Assembly (NCBI GenBank): GCA_030610745.1
Contig: JAUWRC010000029.1
Location: 1-12,788 of the forward strand
Direction of reading: 5' to 3'
Length of the DNA: 12,788 bases
From: Clostridia bacterium
GTDB taxonomy: Bacteria; Aerophobota; Aerophobia; Aerophobales; AE-B3A
In this document: in pieces, positions 12,340 through 12,788 of the stretch
Position numbering within the stretch: position 1 is the first letter of the stretch
Layout of the letters: every line of letters begins with the position of its first letter
The notes under the pieces: generated by a model
Seen by the model: the letters and a program-made list of their open reading frames with translations, nothing else
Database searches by the model: none
Told to the model about the DNA's origin: nothing
Made by a program: the position numbers and the translations under genes

Positions 12340-12788
12340 AATTTAAGAGAATTAGTTAGAAAGGCTTCTAGCTCGGGAGGAAGAGAGTTTTCTACTCTTG
12401 TCGAAAAAGTCACTGCTATTTTGACAAAGGAAAGAGCCCAAAAAAAGATAGGTGAACAGATAATTGAAGGAGGCCTGGTTCATCTTCCAGGGAAAGGTAA
12501 AGTCCTGGTAGTAGGAGATTTACATGGGGATTTACAGAGTTTAATTTTTATTCTGGAAGAGAGTAACTTTATAGAAAAAAGGGACAAGGAAGCACTATAT
12601 CTAGTTTTTCTGGGGGATTATGGAGACAGAGGAGAGGAATCTCCCGAAGTCTATTATCTTATCTTAACCCTTAAAAGTGCGTTCAGAGAAAAAATTATTC
12701 TCCTGAGAGGTAACCATGAAGGGCCGAAAGATTTAGAAGTTCGTCCTCATGATCTACCATATTTTTTGAGGGAAAAATATGGTAATGA
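12325..12788 (+). CDS. PPP-family (calcineurin-like) serine/threonine protein phosphatase, 3' truncated
   Basis: Metal-dependent phosphoesterase, N-terminal 154 codons only; the gene runs off the window. The three PPP motifs are in order: VVGDLHGDLQS with D65, H67 and D69; LGDYGDRGEES with D98, D101 and R102; and LRGNHEG with N130 and H131. These bind the two-metal centre and phosphate. GDYGDRG has Gly where eukaryotic-type enzymes have Val. The frame is closed upstream by TAG at 12301-12303, and the first ATG is 12325. No Shine-Dalgarno is present and the start lies in a repeat. About 55 residues of unassigned sequence precede the catalytic domain, so a later initiation point cannot be excluded. 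Substrate unknown; such bacterial enzymes act on phospho-Ser/Thr or small phosphoesters. Confidence 0.88.
   Translation, partial: MNYELNLRELVRKASSSGGREFSTLVEKVTAILTKERAQKKIGEQIIEGGLVHLPGKGKVLVVGDLHGDLQSLIFILEESNFIEKRDKEALYLVFLGDYGDRGEESPEVYYLILTLKSAFREKIILLRGNHEGPKDLEVRPHDLPYFLREKYGN

Overview
The window is a moderately AT-rich bacterial segment carrying housekeeping and envelope genes, a toxin-antitoxin patch, and unusually many short dispersed repeats in the gaps. A membrane-fusion (HlyD/MacA-type) adaptor and a periplasmic HtrA-type protease point to a diderm bacterium. The decayed relatives of REP-associated transposons, the 'ATTGCGAG' palindromes and the small AACGA-type repeats suggest an uncultivated candidate-phylum lineage. 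That placement is an impression and no gene here fixes a phylum.

Layout. 1-262: possible C-terminal end of an upstream gene, then a repeat tract running into a ribosome-binding site. 263-3456: three-gene efflux cluster, made of a periplasmic adaptor, a MacB/LolD-type ATPase and a MacB-type permease; the last two overlap. 3457-4703: mutM (8-oxoguanine repair), enclosed by 35-bp inverted repeats and followed by a REP-like palindromic element. 4707-6287: membrane-anchored HtrA/Do serine protease with two PDZ domains. 6288-6459: a 172-bp non-autonomous element with perfect 23-bp terminal inverted repeats that fills the whole gap before argS. 6473-8134: argS. 8146-9540 (minus strand): mgtE Mg2+ transporter, convergent with argS and read from its own promoter.

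9604-12148 is an accessory patch. It holds a promoter region with 20-bp phased repeats, a vapBC module (AbrB-type antitoxin and PIN-domain toxin), an abiEi/abiEii module, and an internally deleted nitroreductase remnant. The AbiEii reading frame is intact and keeps the family's other motifs, but both aspartates of its catalytic DxD are replaced (N63, Y65), so it is probably not an active nucleotidyltransferase. 12149-12324 is a second dense repeat tract. 12325-12788 is the 5' part of a PPP-family (calcineurin-like) protein phosphatase whose predicted start codon lies within the repeat tract.

The most unusual feature of the window is how the repeats sit against genes. One orientation ends just before Shine-Dalgarno sites or start codons, and the other begins at stop codons. 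The strongest single leads are the DxD-less AbiEii toxin, the small transposon derivative between the protease gene and argS, and the gene-abutting repeat family.
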